A stretch of 64,000 bases of DNA, from NCBI GenBank assembly GCA_020637805.1, contig JACKJU010000002.1:186001-250000 (forward strand). The letters run 5' to 3'. Source of the stretch: Nitratireductor sp. Lineage in GTDB: Bacteria > Pseudomonadota > Alphaproteobacteria > Rhizobiales > Rhizobiaceae. Both the position numbers and the translations under genes were made by a program. Of the stretch, positions 27,087 through 35,529 are shown piece after piece. The notes below the pieces were generated by a model. The model had not been told where the DNA came from. It worked only from the letters and a program-made list of their open reading frames with translations, and searched no databases. Each line of letters begins with the position of its first letter. Position 1 is the first letter of the stretch.

Positions 27087-28781
27087 ATGGCATCGAAATC
27101 ACCGTATGACGGCAAACCGTGGCTCGCATCCTATCCGCCGGACGTTCCGGCCGGTATCGAGGCGCTCAAATATGCTTCGCTTGCCGATCTGCTTGACGCC
27201 AGTTGCAAACAGTATTCATCGAAACCGGCATTCAGCTGCATGGGCAAGACGATCACCTTCGCCGAGCTCGCCCGGGCTTCGGCATCGGTGGGAGCATGGT
27301 TGAAGTCCAGGGGGCTGAAGAAGGGCGACCGGGTCGCCATCATGATGCCGAACATCCTGCAATTCCCGATCGTGCTGATGGGCGTATTGCGGGCAGGGTG
27401 CACGGTGGTGAACGTAAATCCGCTCTACACGCCGCGCGAACTCAAGCATCAGCTTAACGACAGCGGCGCCAAGGCCATCTTCATCCTGGAGAATTTTGCC
27501 CACACGCTGGAAGCAGTGAAGGGGGAGACCGGCATCGAGCAGGTGGTCGTCACTTCCATGGGCGACGAACTGGGCGGGCTCAAGGGCATGATCGTCAACT
27601 TCGTGGTCCGCAAGATCAAGAAGATGGTTCCTTCATGGTCGCTGCCGGGGCACGCCAGCTGGAAGCAGGTTGCATCAACTGACGGCGCCGGGTTCTCCAC
27701 GGTTTCTTCCTCCGGGGACGACCTTGCATTCCTGCAATATACCGGCGGAACAACCGGCGTTTCAAAGGGCGCGATGCTGACCAATGCCAACGTGCTCTCG
27801 AACGCGGAGCAGAACAGCCTCTGGTGCGATGTGGCATTCAGGCAAGGCGGCCAGCCCGACAACCTGACCTATATTTGCGCCTTGCCGCTGTATCACATCT
27901 TCGCGCTGACGGTGAACGCGATCATGGGAATGCAGCAGGGGGCACTCAACGTTCTCATTCCCAACCCGCGCGATATCGGCGGCTTCCTCAAGGAGCTTCG
28001 CAGCACGGAATTCCATGTTCTGCCGGGTCTCAATACGCTGTTCAACGGCATGATGAACCACGAGGATTTCACCAAGGTAGACTGGTCGCATCTCAAGCTG
28101 ACGCTTGGCGGTGGCATGGCGGTTCAGCGTCCGGTTGCCGAACGCTGGCAGAAACTGACCGGCTGTACGGTAACCGAAGGTTACGGGCTTTCCGAAACAT
28201 CGCCCGTGGCGACCGCCAACCGCTTCGATTCGACGGAATTCTCCGGGACCATCGGCCTGCCACTGCCGGGAACGGAGATATCCATTCGCGACGACCAGGG
28301 CAAGGAACTGCCGCTCGGAGAAGTCGGCGAGATCTGCATTCGCGGCCCGCAGGTCATGAAGGGTTACTGGAACCGGCCTGACGAGACTGCAAATGTCTTC
28401 ACCAAGGACGGATTCTTCCGGTCCGGCGACATGGGTTTCATGAACGATGAGGGCTACACCAAGATCGTTGACCGCAAGAAGGACATGATCCTTGTTTCCG
28501 GGTTCAACGTCTATCCCAATGAAGTGGAAGAGGTGATCGCCTCGATGCCGGGCATCTCCGAGGCGGCGGCCGTGGGTGCGCCGGATGAGCACTCGGGCGA
28601 AGTGGTGAAGGTGTTTGTCGTTCGTTCCGACCAGGCCGTGACAGAAGAGAAGATCAAGGCATGGTGCGCGGAAAACCTGACCAACTACAAGCGGCCGAAA
28701 CACATCGAGTTCCGCGACGAACTGCCGAAGACCAATGTCGGCAAAATACTCAGGCGCGAACTTCGTGACGGCAAGGCATAG
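27087..28781 (+). CDS. fadD: long-chain fatty acid-CoA ligase
   Basis: 564 residues with all AMP-forming ligase motifs: A3 YTGGTTGVSKGAM, A5 GYGLSETSP, A7 RSGDMGFMNDEGYTKIVDRKK with GFNVYPNEVEE, and the C-terminal catalytic Lys in NVGKILRREL. N-terminus and length match FadD. It activates fatty acids to acyl-CoA for beta-oxidation. The start is the ATG with GGGAGGAA upstream rather than the TTG one codon earlier. A LiuR-like operator stands 235 bases upstream. It ends 18 bases before the DUF4031 gene. Confidence 0.93.
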   Translation: MASKSPYDGKPWLASYPPDVPAGIEALKYASLADLLDASCKQYSSKPAFSCMGKTITFAELARASASVGAWLKSRGLKKGDRVAIMMPNILQFPIVLMGVLRAGCTVVNVNPLYTPRELKHQLNDSGAKAIFILENFAHTLEAVKGETGIEQVVVTSMGDELGGLKGMIVNFVVRKIKKMVPSWSLPGHASWKQVASTDGAGFSTVSSSGDDLAFLQYTGGTTGVSKGAMLTNANVLSNAEQNSLWCDVAFRQGGQPDNLTYICALPLYHIFALTVNAIMGMQQGALNVLIPNPRDIGGFLKELRSTEFHVLPGLNTLFNGMMNHEDFTKVDWSHLKLTLGGGMAVQRPVAERWQKLTGCTVTEGYGLSETSPVATANRFDSTEFSGTIGLPLPGTEISIRDDQGKELPLGEVGEICIRGPQVMKGYWNRPDETANVFTKDGFFRSGDMGFMNDEGYTKIVDRKKDMILVSGFNVYPNEVEEVIASMPGISEAAAVGAPDEHSGEVVKVFVVRSDQAVTEEKIKAWCAENLTNYKRPKHIEFRDELPKTNVGKILRRELRDGKA

Positions 28782-28799
28782 CCGGGTGATGCTCTAATT

Positions 28800-29129
28800 G
28801 TGGCGGTCTATGTGGACGAACCTCTTTGGAGCTGGCAGGGGCGCAAGTGGTGCCACCTGATGGCCGACACGCAGGAGGAACTCCACCGTTTTGCCTTCGG
28901 GCTTGGCCTGCAACTGTCTTCATATCAGGGGCCGCCGAAAACTTCGGCGCCCCATTATGACATCACAGGCTTCGAGCGGAACCGTGCGGTTCGCATGGGC
29001 GCACTTGAGGTGAGCAGGCGCGAAATTGTCGCCCTGTTTAGAAGCCAGCGGGTTCCGCGCAGCCAGCTCGCCGACAGGTCTTCTTCCGTCGTGCCCTCCC
29101 TGCCGCAGAGACGAACCTTCTCGCGGTGA
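28800..29129 (+). CDS. DUF4031 family protein
   Basis: 109 residues from GTG. The N-terminal half has the DUF4031 pattern: MAVYVDEPLWSWQGRKWCHL, then MADTQEELHRFAFGLGLQ and HYDITGFERNRAVRMGA. The C-terminal 25 residues are Arg/Ser-rich and not conserved-looking. The family is small, cytoplasmic and uncharacterised. It follows fadD closely on the same strand, without a visible Shine-Dalgarno, so it may depend on translation from upstream. Confidence 0.85.
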   Translation: MAVYVDEPLWSWQGRKWCHLMADTQEELHRFAFGLGLQLSSYQGPPKTSAPHYDITGFERNRAVRMGALEVSRREIVALFRSQRVPRSQLADRSSSVVPSLPQRRTFSR

Positions 29130-29253
29130 ATGTCGTGGACGGCTGTCTTGCCGATTTGTGTATATGAGCCGGCAAGCTGCAATACCGCGCTGGCTGCCCG
29201 AGGCGGGTTCGTCATGGACCGATTCTTGCGGATGGAAGGGCGGGCCGGGTTCG
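29130..29253. other. intergenic sequence
   Basis: Left part of a gap of nearly 700 bases between the DUF4031 and PhoX genes. No supported gene on the plus strand; the plus frames here lack leader-like or family-like composition. Confidence 0.4.
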
Positions 29254-29574
29254 CTATTCGATGGTCGGGCGCAATTGCCAGATTGCTCCCATCGGGAGCT
29301 CGGTCATTCCAGCCATTGCCGTGCCGGCGGCTGGAGACATTCCAGCGTCTTCCGAACCTGCCATCGGCAGTTCGAGCGCCATGCAAATGTCATCGTAGAT
29401 GACAGCCGCTGTCGGCACCCAGCGATCCTGAAACGCGATTGCCGAAACGAGAGCGGCGAGCAGCAACACTCCTGCGACGTCGCTGCCTTGAATCCGCAAG
29501 TGGCCCGGCCTCGGGGCGATCTCATGCGCTCTTGCCGCGATTGGAGCTGGCTGGATCATGTTGATCTTTGACAT
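29254..29574 (-). CDS. possible small membrane-anchored protein
   Basis: A 106-residue frame on the minus strand with a polar N-terminus (MSKINMIQPAPIAARAHEIA), one hydrophobic segment (DVAGVLLLAALVSAIAF, about residues 32-48) and a Met/Ala/Gly-rich C-terminus. This resembles the many uncharacterised one-helix proteins of Rhizobiales. No good ribosome binding site was seen, and plus-strand frames overlap it, so the call is tentative. Confidence 0.35.
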   Translation of the reverse strand: MSKINMIQPAPIAARAHEIAPRPGHLRIQGSDVAGVLLLAALVSAIAFQDRWVPTAAVIYDDICMALELPMAGSEDAGMSPAAGTAMAGMTELPMGAIWQLRPTIE

Positions 29575-29823
29575 GGTTGGCTGCTTCGCAACGGGACCAG
29601 CCCGGCCCCGATCCGGGACAACGGGCAGCTACTGGATTGAAATGGGACGGAAACGCCCCGGCAGTGCCGCCTTGCGAAAGTCGTGCCAGTCTACTCAGCG
29701 CGCCTGTCACGGGATCGACATCTGTTTGCAATCAGTTTGATACCATGAGGGGCTAATGGCTCTCCCAGCGGCGCGAAGGCTGTCCGCTCCTGCAAACACA
29801 CCCATGAGACAGGGAAGCCCCAG
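29575..29823. other. intergenic upstream of the PhoX-like gene
   Basis: No gene supported. It must contain the promoter of the PhoX-like gene. GC-rich inverted repeats near 29650-29700 suggest local RNA structure, but no known riboswitch was recognised. Confidence 0.4.
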
Positions 29824-31578
29824 ATGAATAATTTCAAAAGAATTCTGTTCTGCAGCACCGCTCTTTTCGCGGCGCAGGCGGCTTTTGCCGCCGAGCTGAA
29901 ATTCGACAGCGTCGATGTTCCGCTTGACGACGCTGGAAAACGCGAAGTTCGCGCAACCGGCTCTGTATCGATTGACGGCGAGAAACATGCAATCGGTTAT
30001 CGCGTGCTCGCCCGCACCGGCGACAAGATCGGCGGCAAGGATTTCGGTCTGATGATCGATCGCAAGGGCAATCCCGTCCGCAACTCTGACGGAACGAACT
30101 TCATTTCCGATGACCCCGACTTCACTTCGATCATCCCGGTCGGTTCGAAGATTTTCTCGATCACCCATTTCGAAACCCGCCCCGGCGGCATGTATCTGAG
30201 TGAACTGTCACAGGATGACAAGGGCAATCTGACGCCGGTTTCAACGCGGCCGATCGACCTGTCCGGGATCGACGGGCTGTGGGTTCCCTGCGCCGGTTCC
30301 GTAACGCCGTGGGGCTCGCATCTCGGTTCCGAAGAATATCCGACCGACGCACGCGCGTTTGTCGAAGCGCATTCGATCAGCGACATCGATTCCTATGTCT
30401 ACCCGATGGTTCGCTACGAGGGTGTTGACCATACCAACATGTCTCTCGACACTTTCCGCGCCGCCTACAAGCCTTACAAATACGGTTTCCCGGTCGAGGT
30501 GAAGATCTCCGAGGATGGCGAGACCGCTGCGCACAAGCATTACGCAATGGGCCGCGTTGCCGTGGAACTCGCCTATGTGATGCCGGACCAGAAGACCGCC
30601 TACATCACCGATGATGGTACCAATACGGGTCTCTTCCGTTTCGTTGCCGACAATGAGGGCGATCTCTCCAGCGGTACGCTCTACGCGGCAAAGTGGGTTC
30701 AGACCTCGGATGAAGGTGCAGGCGCTGCCGACCTCGAATGGATCGATCTTGGTCATTCCGACAGCGCCACGGTGCGCATGGCGCTGAACCTCGGCGTTGA
30801 TTTCCACGACCTGTTCGATGTTGCCTCCTACGACAAGGACGGCAACTGCCCTGAAGGGTTCCTGTCCTCCAATGCTGAAGGCCGGGCCGAGTGCCTGCGC
30901 GTGAAGCCGGGCATGGAAGTGCTGGCTTCCAGGCTCGAAACCCGCAGGTATGCCTCCATGCTGGGAGCGACCGCCGAGTTCCGCAAGATGGAAGGCATCA
31001 CCTATGATGCAGACGGCAAGAACCTCTATCTTTCCATGTCGGAGATTGCCAAGGGCATGGAAGACGGTTCCAAGCAGGACAAGGGCGGCCGAAACGATGT
31101 GCGCCTTGGTGTGAACAAGTGCGGCGCGGTCTATGAAATGACGGTCGATGGCGACTATGTTGCCCGCTCGGCTCGCACTCTGGTTGCCGGTACCCCGTCC
31201 AGCTACGCGGAAGGTTCGCCGGAAGCAGGCAATTCGTGCGATCTCGAAGGCATCGCAAATCCGGATAACCTGACCTACATCCCGGGATCGCGCACGCTGA
31301 TCATCGGCGAAGATACGGGTTCAGGCCACCAGAACGATGCGATCTGGGCGTTCAACCTGGACAGCAAGGAACTGACGCGGATCTTCACCACGCCTTACGG
31401 TTCGGAAACGACTTCGCCCTACTGGCATGCAAACGTGAACGGCTTCTCCTACCTTACCGCCGTCATTCAGCATCCTTACGGCGAGTCGGACGAAGACAAG
31501 CTGGAAAACCCGGCCGATGCCCGCGCCTATGTAGGTTATATCGGACCGTTCCCGGCTGACGCCGTGAAGACGCAGTAA
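29824..31578 (+). CDS. PhoX-like secreted phosphatase (DUF839)
   Basis: 584 residues. A Sec-type signal (MNNFKRILFCSTALFAAQAA, cleavage near FAA) replaces the Tat signal usual in PhoX. The mature part has DUF839 features: CAGSVTPWGSHLGSEEYP, VRYEGVDHTNMSL, KHYAMGRVAVELAYVMPD, YITDDGTNTGLFRFVAD, CDLEGIANPDNLTYIPG and EDTGSGHQNDAIW. These are acidic and Asn residues of the calcium/iron site seen in PhoX. Probably a periplasmic or secreted phosphomonoesterase or related beta-propeller protein. No Pho box was recognised. A strong terminator follows. Confidence 0.85.
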   Translation: MNNFKRILFCSTALFAAQAAFAAELKFDSVDVPLDDAGKREVRATGSVSIDGEKHAIGYRVLARTGDKIGGKDFGLMIDRKGNPVRNSDGTNFISDDPDFTSIIPVGSKIFSITHFETRPGGMYLSELSQDDKGNLTPVSTRPIDLSGIDGLWVPCAGSVTPWGSHLGSEEYPTDARAFVEAHSISDIDSYVYPMVRYEGVDHTNMSLDTFRAAYKPYKYGFPVEVKISEDGETAAHKHYAMGRVAVELAYVMPDQKTAYITDDGTNTGLFRFVADNEGDLSSGTLYAAKWVQTSDEGAGAADLEWIDLGHSDSATVRMALNLGVDFHDLFDVASYDKDGNCPEGFLSSNAEGRAECLRVKPGMEVLASRLETRRYASMLGATAEFRKMEGITYDADGKNLYLSMSEIAKGMEDGSKQDKGGRNDVRLGVNKCGAVYEMTVDGDYVARSARTLVAGTPSSYAEGSPEAGNSCDLEGIANPDNLTYIPGSRTLIIGEDTGSGHQNDAIWAFNLDSKELTRIFTTPYGSETTSPYWHANVNGFSYLTAVIQHPYGESDEDKLENPADARAYVGYIGPFPADAVKTQ

Positions 31579-31606
31579 ATACCTGCGGCTCTTTGGAGCC
31601 TGCCAA

Positions 31607-31656
31607 GGGCGGCGTCTCACCGCGGATGTACCGGGAGACGCCGCCCGCTTCTTTTT
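31607..31656 (+). terminator. terminator of the PhoX-like gene
   Basis: Twelve-base stem GGGCGGCGTCTC / GAGACGCCGCCC with a 16-base loop, then GCTTCTTTTT. It is 29 bases after the stop codon. Confidence 0.85.
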
Positions 31657-31701
31657 CGACAATGCGCCTGGTTCGTTCGCGAACAAGATACACCCCTGGA
31701 A

Positions 31702-32637
31702 TCAATCGGGGATGCGGCGCGGCAGGCGCAACCCCTTGCCCTTCTGCTTGAGGTGGGCGTAGACGGTGATTGATGCGCCGGATACGGCGATGACGATCAT
31801 CCCGGCAATGCTGACCATGTCGGGTAGCTGAGAGAAAACCAGCCAGCCGAAGCCGCCAGCCCAGACGAGGTGGGCGTAGTTTACGGGTGCCAGCAGCGAA
31901 GCCGGTGCCTCGCGATAGGCTGCCGTGAACAGCAGGTGACCGACAGCTGCCGAAATCCCGAGCAGTATCATCAGGCCGGCGTCCCGGAGGCCGATGTCGG
32001 CCGATGCCATGTCGGGAATGGCCAGAATAGGAAATGCCACCGCTCCAACGAGCGCCGTCGTGAAGGTCATGCTCACCGTGGATTCGGTTCGGGTGAGAAA
32101 CCGCGTCGTCAACTGGTAGATCGTCGCCATCGCGGCGTTGCCGAACAGGAATAGTACGCCAACCGGATCGAGGCCCCCGCCGGGGCGTGCGATCAGAAGC
32201 ACGCCCGAGAACCCGACAATTGCACCGAGCCAGGCAGCAATGCCGACGCGCTCGCCAAGGACGATCTGCGAGAGAAGGATCACGGCAAAGGGCGACAGAT
32301 AGACGATGGCCGTAGCCTCTGCCAATGGCACTGTTCGTATGCCCAATCCCATGCAAAGCGAGGCGGTGAACAGGCAAAGACCGCGACCGTAGGAAAGCCA
32401 TTTGCGGTTTGCATGCCATATGGCTGAACGGTGTTTTGGCCAGAGCAGAACGAGCAGAAAGATAACATTCACGCCGTAGCGGACTGCCATCACGAGCGGC
32501 ACGGGATGCGTTTGTGCAAGGTACTTGATGAGCATGTCCGCCAGTGCAAATGCAAAGGTGGCTGCGATGACCAGAAGTACGCCCTTTACAAGTGTGCCGA
32601 CATCCGTATCGGCATTGTCACTGGGTGCGGCGGGCAT
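31702..32637 (-). CDS. DMT superfamily (EamA) transporter
   Basis: 311 residues with ten hydrophobic segments arranged as two EamA repeats (first with FALADMLIKYLAQTHPVPLV, second with GISAAVGHLLFTAAYREAPAS). This is the drug/metabolite exporter fold of the RhtA/YdcZ-like type. ATG chosen with TCAGGAAAAA upstream; a Met 20 codons earlier gives a basic extension. The gene stands alone, convergent with the PhoX gene. Its substrate, often amino acids or metabolites, is unknown. Confidence 0.9.
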   Translation of the reverse strand: MPAAPSDNADTDVGTLVKGVLLVIAATFAFALADMLIKYLAQTHPVPLVMAVRYGVNVIFLLVLLWPKHRSAIWHANRKWLSYGRGLCLFTASLCMGLGIRTVPLAEATAIVYLSPFAVILLSQIVLGERVGIAAWLGAIVGFSGVLLIARPGGGLDPVGVLFLFGNAAMATIYQLTTRFLTRTESTVSMTFTTALVGAVAFPILAIPDMASADIGLRDAGLMILLGISAAVGHLLFTAAYREAPASLLAPVNYAHLVWAGGFGWLVFSQLPDMVSIAGMIVIAVSGASITVYAHLKQKGKGLRLPRRIPD

Positions 32638-33054
32638 TCGGTTTTTCCTGATGGATCGCTTCAGCTTCAGACCGAAACGACTGCACTCGGCAAGCAACTG
32701 GATTCATTTGTGCATTTCGATCTCGCCGATACGTGTGGAATCGAATCCGCCTTGGCGAACGGCCCGCAATTGCATTCATTCTTGCAAGTGCTCGTTCGCC
32801 AATAAATGACAATTCCTATCTACAGCAAGTCAGGATTTGATGGAATTGGAAAAACCTGAGGGCGTAGGCAAATTCAGACGTTTGCCGAGACTGTCCGTGT
32901 ATGGCTGAAGCTGGCGAGATCTGGCAGCCGAGGGCCATCGCCGCAAAGAATCCTTCGGCGCGATCCGCCTGTCACAGTCGGGAAGGTTTGCAATGCAAAC
33001 CTGACGAAACGGGGAGTTGTTGCCTTGCGCTTGCAGTTCCGGTGGCGGGCCCGC
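32638..33054. other. intergenic region carrying repeat copy B
   Basis: No supported gene. About a quarter of this 417-base stretch is a copy of the dispersed 110-bp element (32823-32930). The rest shows no conserved feature. Confidence 0.5.
32823..32930 (+). repeat. dispersed intergenic element, copy B
   Basis: Diverged copy sharing TTTGATGGAAT, AAACCTGA, AAATTCAGACGTTTGC and GGCTGAAGCTGG with copies A and C. TCAGG/CCTGA arms of the first hairpin are kept; the second hairpin is degraded. Confidence 0.6.
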
Positions 33055-33369
33055 TCAGGCGGCGGCAGTCACCTTGGGAGGCGTCTTGTAGACCAGTCCC
33101 GCCTTTTCAAGGTTCTGCATTGCTGTCGTGACGGTCTTTGCGCGCCTGGCCTTCTTCATGTCGGGGAAGGCGGCGGAGAAGATTTCCAGGCAGTCATGGA
33201 GCGATTGGGGCGTTTCGAGGAGGCGCCAAATTGCCGAGCTGGTCGTATCCAACGCTTTGATGCGGTCCAACTGGTTGTTGATGAGGAAAATCTCGCCATC
33301 GATATCGCGCGCCGCGTAGCCGGGAAAGCGGCGATAGACCATCAGTTCCTCGGTTTTCCTGTCGCTCAT
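33055..33369 (-). CDS. PqqD family protein (peptide-recognition element)
   Basis: 104 residues. The pattern fits PqqD: DGEIFLINNQLDRIKALDTT, then SSAIWRLLETPQSLHDCLEIF and a C-terminal helix VTTAMQNLEKAGLVYK. It is a winged-helix domain that in PQQ and RiPP pathways binds leader peptides and delivers them to modifying enzymes. No pqqA, B, C or E is nearby. Its ATG overlaps the kinase gene stop by one base, so both are co-translated; it probably presents a substrate to that kinase. The Tat-signal Gly-Lys repeat protein encoded upstream is the obvious candidate. C-terminal residues KVTAAA are not conserved-looking. Confidence 0.85.
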   Translation of the reverse strand: MSDRKTEELMVYRRFPGYAARDIDGEIFLINNQLDRIKALDTTSSAIWRLLETPQSLHDCLEIFSAAFPDMKKARRAKTVTTAMQNLEKAGLVYKTPPKVTAAA

Positions 33370-34856
33370 CAGAGTTTCTCCAAGAGATTGATTGCATCCT
33401 GCGGGTCGTTATAGACCAGTTTCCTGAGTTTCCGGCCTTCGAGAAAGGCAACCAGCGCGTCAAAGCTCTGCAAGGTCGTCAGGTTGTCGCCGATCTTGCG
33501 GTTGGCGATCACCTTGAGAATATCGGCTCTGGATGCGGGTTTGAGAGAAGCCCCCGATTTCAGTTTCTTGCGTTCCAGGACAACGATCGCGGAAGGGTCG
33601 AATATTTCTCCGCGTCCGGCGAACAGGTCGGGTCCGATGTTGAGAAACGCCCATTCGCTTGTTCCAATCTTTGAATGGGCCTTGAACAATCTACGCGATG
33701 CGGCAAAGGACTTTCCACGCGGCAACGGCAGACGCGCCATGAATGCGGTACCGACCGCATGCAGCTTGCCGGTCGCGGTTGCGATTGCGACCCGGTCATC
33801 GGAAATGACACGGTATCCCTTGCCCATCAATTCCAGCGCCAGTGTGCTCTTGCCGGTTTCGTGTGTGCCAAGGGCAAGTACGGTCTGTTCCCCGATTACC
33901 GCAGCCATTCCGTGCACGGAAAACTGGTCAGGGTTGTCGGCTTCGTAGACATCGAGCAGGTGGTAGTGCAGATCGCTTGCGAGAGCGGCGATATCGGAAA
34001 GTGGCTCTCTTGGGTCGGCGAACGGCCCCGGATATGGCGTGTCCCAGTTGAACAGGCCGTCGCGTTTCCAGATGCGCATGGCGGGTGCGCCCTTGGGCGC
34101 GGGACATTTCTCGAAATTCCAGCCGCTTGTGAGTTCATTCAGTAGGGCCGGTAGTTCGGGAAAGTCGATGATTTCGAGCACGCGCTTCGACCCCTTGGCG
34201 CGAACGTACAGGCGGTTTGCCTGGGCAAACCAGGCACGCGTTTCCTCCGAAGTCGCCTCGATGGCGTCCAGGGCGCCGAGGTAATCATCGTCTTCCTCGA
34301 TCCGGGTGTTCGTGATCCTCAGGTAATGAAAGGCCTGTTCAAGAAAGGGCTGTTCATGCTCGAACAGGGGGGCCTGTCTGGCTCGAGCCTTCGCCTGCGG
34401 GATGAAGTCGCGAAGGACCTTTATCAGCGACTCGTAGCTTGGCCTGAAATACCTGCCGGTAGTCGCAGCCTCTTTCAGCCAGCCGGCACCTGCCTTGGCA
34501 TCATCCGTGACCTTGGTGGCGTCAGACAGCGAAATTGAACCGGTGATAAGAGATTTGAGCAACTCGCACCGGTAATCCGAACAAACGCTTCGACGGCGAA
34601 GATACACCGTGCAGGTGGAATCGACGTTGCAGGCGCATGGAAAGTTGATCTTGAGCGGAGCCTGCTTGTTGTCGTCCAGGCTATAGAGCGGGCGATCGTC
34701 GTCCAGATCGCGAAATTCCACGGGCGATATGCGGCCATGGCTGAAAATCGCTCCCGTACAGCACATTCCGCAATTGGTGCACAACTGTGCTGCCTCATCA
34801 CGGATCCTGCCAATCTTTTCGGGGGCGTCGGCTATCCACTCAGAACTGCGAGACAT
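33369..34856 (-). CDS. YkgJ-type Cys cluster domain fused to an HPr-kinase-like domain
   Basis: 495 residues. Residues 26-97 hold nine Cys in the YkgJ pattern (CTNCGMCC at 26-33, CAC at 74-76, C82, C92, C97), a zinc or iron-sulfur binding site. Residues 140-310 are a helical linker without recognised family. Residues 316-490 resemble the short HprK-like serine kinases of peptide-modification clusters: Walker A GTHETGKST at 330-338, then VISDDR at 350-355 with paired Asp. Canonical HPr kinase lacks the Cys domain and adds an N-terminal DRTGG domain that is absent here. The gene overlaps pqqD-like by one base and follows the Gly-Lys repeat gene by 232 bases on the same strand. ATP-dependent phosphorylation of a peptide Ser/Thr is the inferred role. 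Confidence 0.8.
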   Translation of the reverse strand: MSRSSEWIADAPEKIGRIRDEAAQLCTNCGMCCTGAIFSHGRISPVEFRDLDDDRPLYSLDDNKQAPLKINFPCACNVDSTCTVYLRRRSVCSDYRCELLKSLITGSISLSDATKVTDDAKAGAGWLKEAATTGRYFRPSYESLIKVLRDFIPQAKARARQAPLFEHEQPFLEQAFHYLRITNTRIEEDDDYLGALDAIEATSEETRAWFAQANRLYVRAKGSKRVLEIIDFPELPALLNELTSGWNFEKCPAPKGAPAMRIWKRDGLFNWDTPYPGPFADPREPLSDIAALASDLHYHLLDVYEADNPDQFSVHGMAAVIGEQTVLALGTHETGKSTLALELMGKGYRVISDDRVAIATATGKLHAVGTAFMARLPLPRGKSFAASRRLFKAHSKIGTSEWAFLNIGPDLFAGRGEIFDPSAIVVLERKKLKSGASLKPASRADILKVIANRKIGDNLTTLQSFDALVAFLEGRKLRKLVYNDPQDAINLLEKL

Positions 34857-35050
34857 GGCGACAACCTTTCAGCTGCCCCAACTCACGTTCGAACAGGGGC
34901 TTCGACCATTCTGCGAAGGAATTCTATCGTTGAAACGGAAACAAAACGTTAGGCCAGACAGTCCTGAATGGGTTCAGCCGGATGCCACGCTTTTCCATGG
35001 CGGCTGGACGCTGCCAAATTCCAGACGGCTTGCAACCGCCGCTGTACATA

Positions 35051-35070
35051 CCCCCGCGTGAAAGCGGGGG
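35051..35070 (-). terminator. hairpin between the Gly-Lys repeat gene and the kinase gene
   Basis: CCCCCGC / GCGGGGG with a six-base loop, 18 bases past the stop of the repeat protein gene and about 200 bases before the kinase start. No T-run follows, so it may act as a partial terminator or as RNA 3'-end protection rather than a full stop. Confidence 0.45.
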
Positions 35071-35088
35071 CATGATAGTTGAACCGAC

Positions 35089-35529
35089 CTAGCGGGACTG
35101 GATCATGTCGGGAAACGGCCAGGGCCAGCCTTTGCCCTTGCCTTTTCCCTTACCCTTGCCTTTGCCCTTGGTGCCCTTGCTGCCATGGCAAGGGTTGGGG
35201 GTGAAGTCCCACTTCATCGTCTGGCGGTTGAAAGGCCGGGTCTGTTCGAAGCGCGGACGGCTACCCTTGGTGCCCTTGCCCTTGCCCTTGCCTTTCCCCT
35301 TGCCACCCTTGGTGCCCTTGCCACCCTTGGTGCCCTTGCCACCTTCGGCGCTGGCTCCAAAGGAGTTGGAATTGCTGTTTCCATCTCCACCATTTCCGCC
35401 GCCCAAGTTGAACGCTTCGGCGTCACGGACGGAAATGATGGTGGAAGTAGCGAGAGCTGCTGAGGCGAGACCAAGTTTCGCCAATGCTTCGCGACGGGTA
35501 AGTCTAGGTTTGTTGTTGGACTGCGACAT
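35089..35529 (-). CDS. Tat-signal Gly/Lys-repeat protein, candidate modification substrate
   Basis: 146 residues; ATG with GGAGGAG nine bases upstream. Residues 10-40 make a twin-arginine signal (TRREALAKLG then an Ala/Thr hydrophobic stretch, cleavage near DAEA). The mature chain starts Asn/Gly-rich (NLGGGNGGDGNSNSNS), then Gly-Lys runs with interspersed KGTKG units (residues 63-90), a non-repetitive middle with Trp, Phe and one Cys (residues 91-116), then KGTKG plus seven Lys-Gly pairs (121-134) and WPWPFPDM at the end. The likely export route is Tat, i.e. folded or modified in the cytoplasm first. Thr residues at 67, 73, 87 and 120 and Ser at 90 and 117 could accept phosphate. It is first in line before the YkgJ-HprK and PqqD genes. 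No known family was recognised; the opposite strand is also open because of the repeats. Confidence 0.72.
   Translation of the reverse strand: MSQSNNKPRLTRREALAKLGLASAALATSTIISVRDAEAFNLGGGNGGDGNSNSNSFGASAEGGKGTKGGKGTKGGKGKGKGKGKGTKGSRPRFEQTRPFNRQTMKWDFTPNPCHGSKGTKGKGKGKGKGKGKGWPWPFPDMIQSR

Noticed and set aside
29640..29820. GC-rich leader considered as riboswitch before the PhoX-like gene
   Set aside because: No match to a known riboswitch core could be recognised by eye.
35089..35340. Low-complexity DNA repeat considered as CRISPR or VNTR
   Set aside because: No spacers; it is a six-base coding repeat for Gly-Lys.
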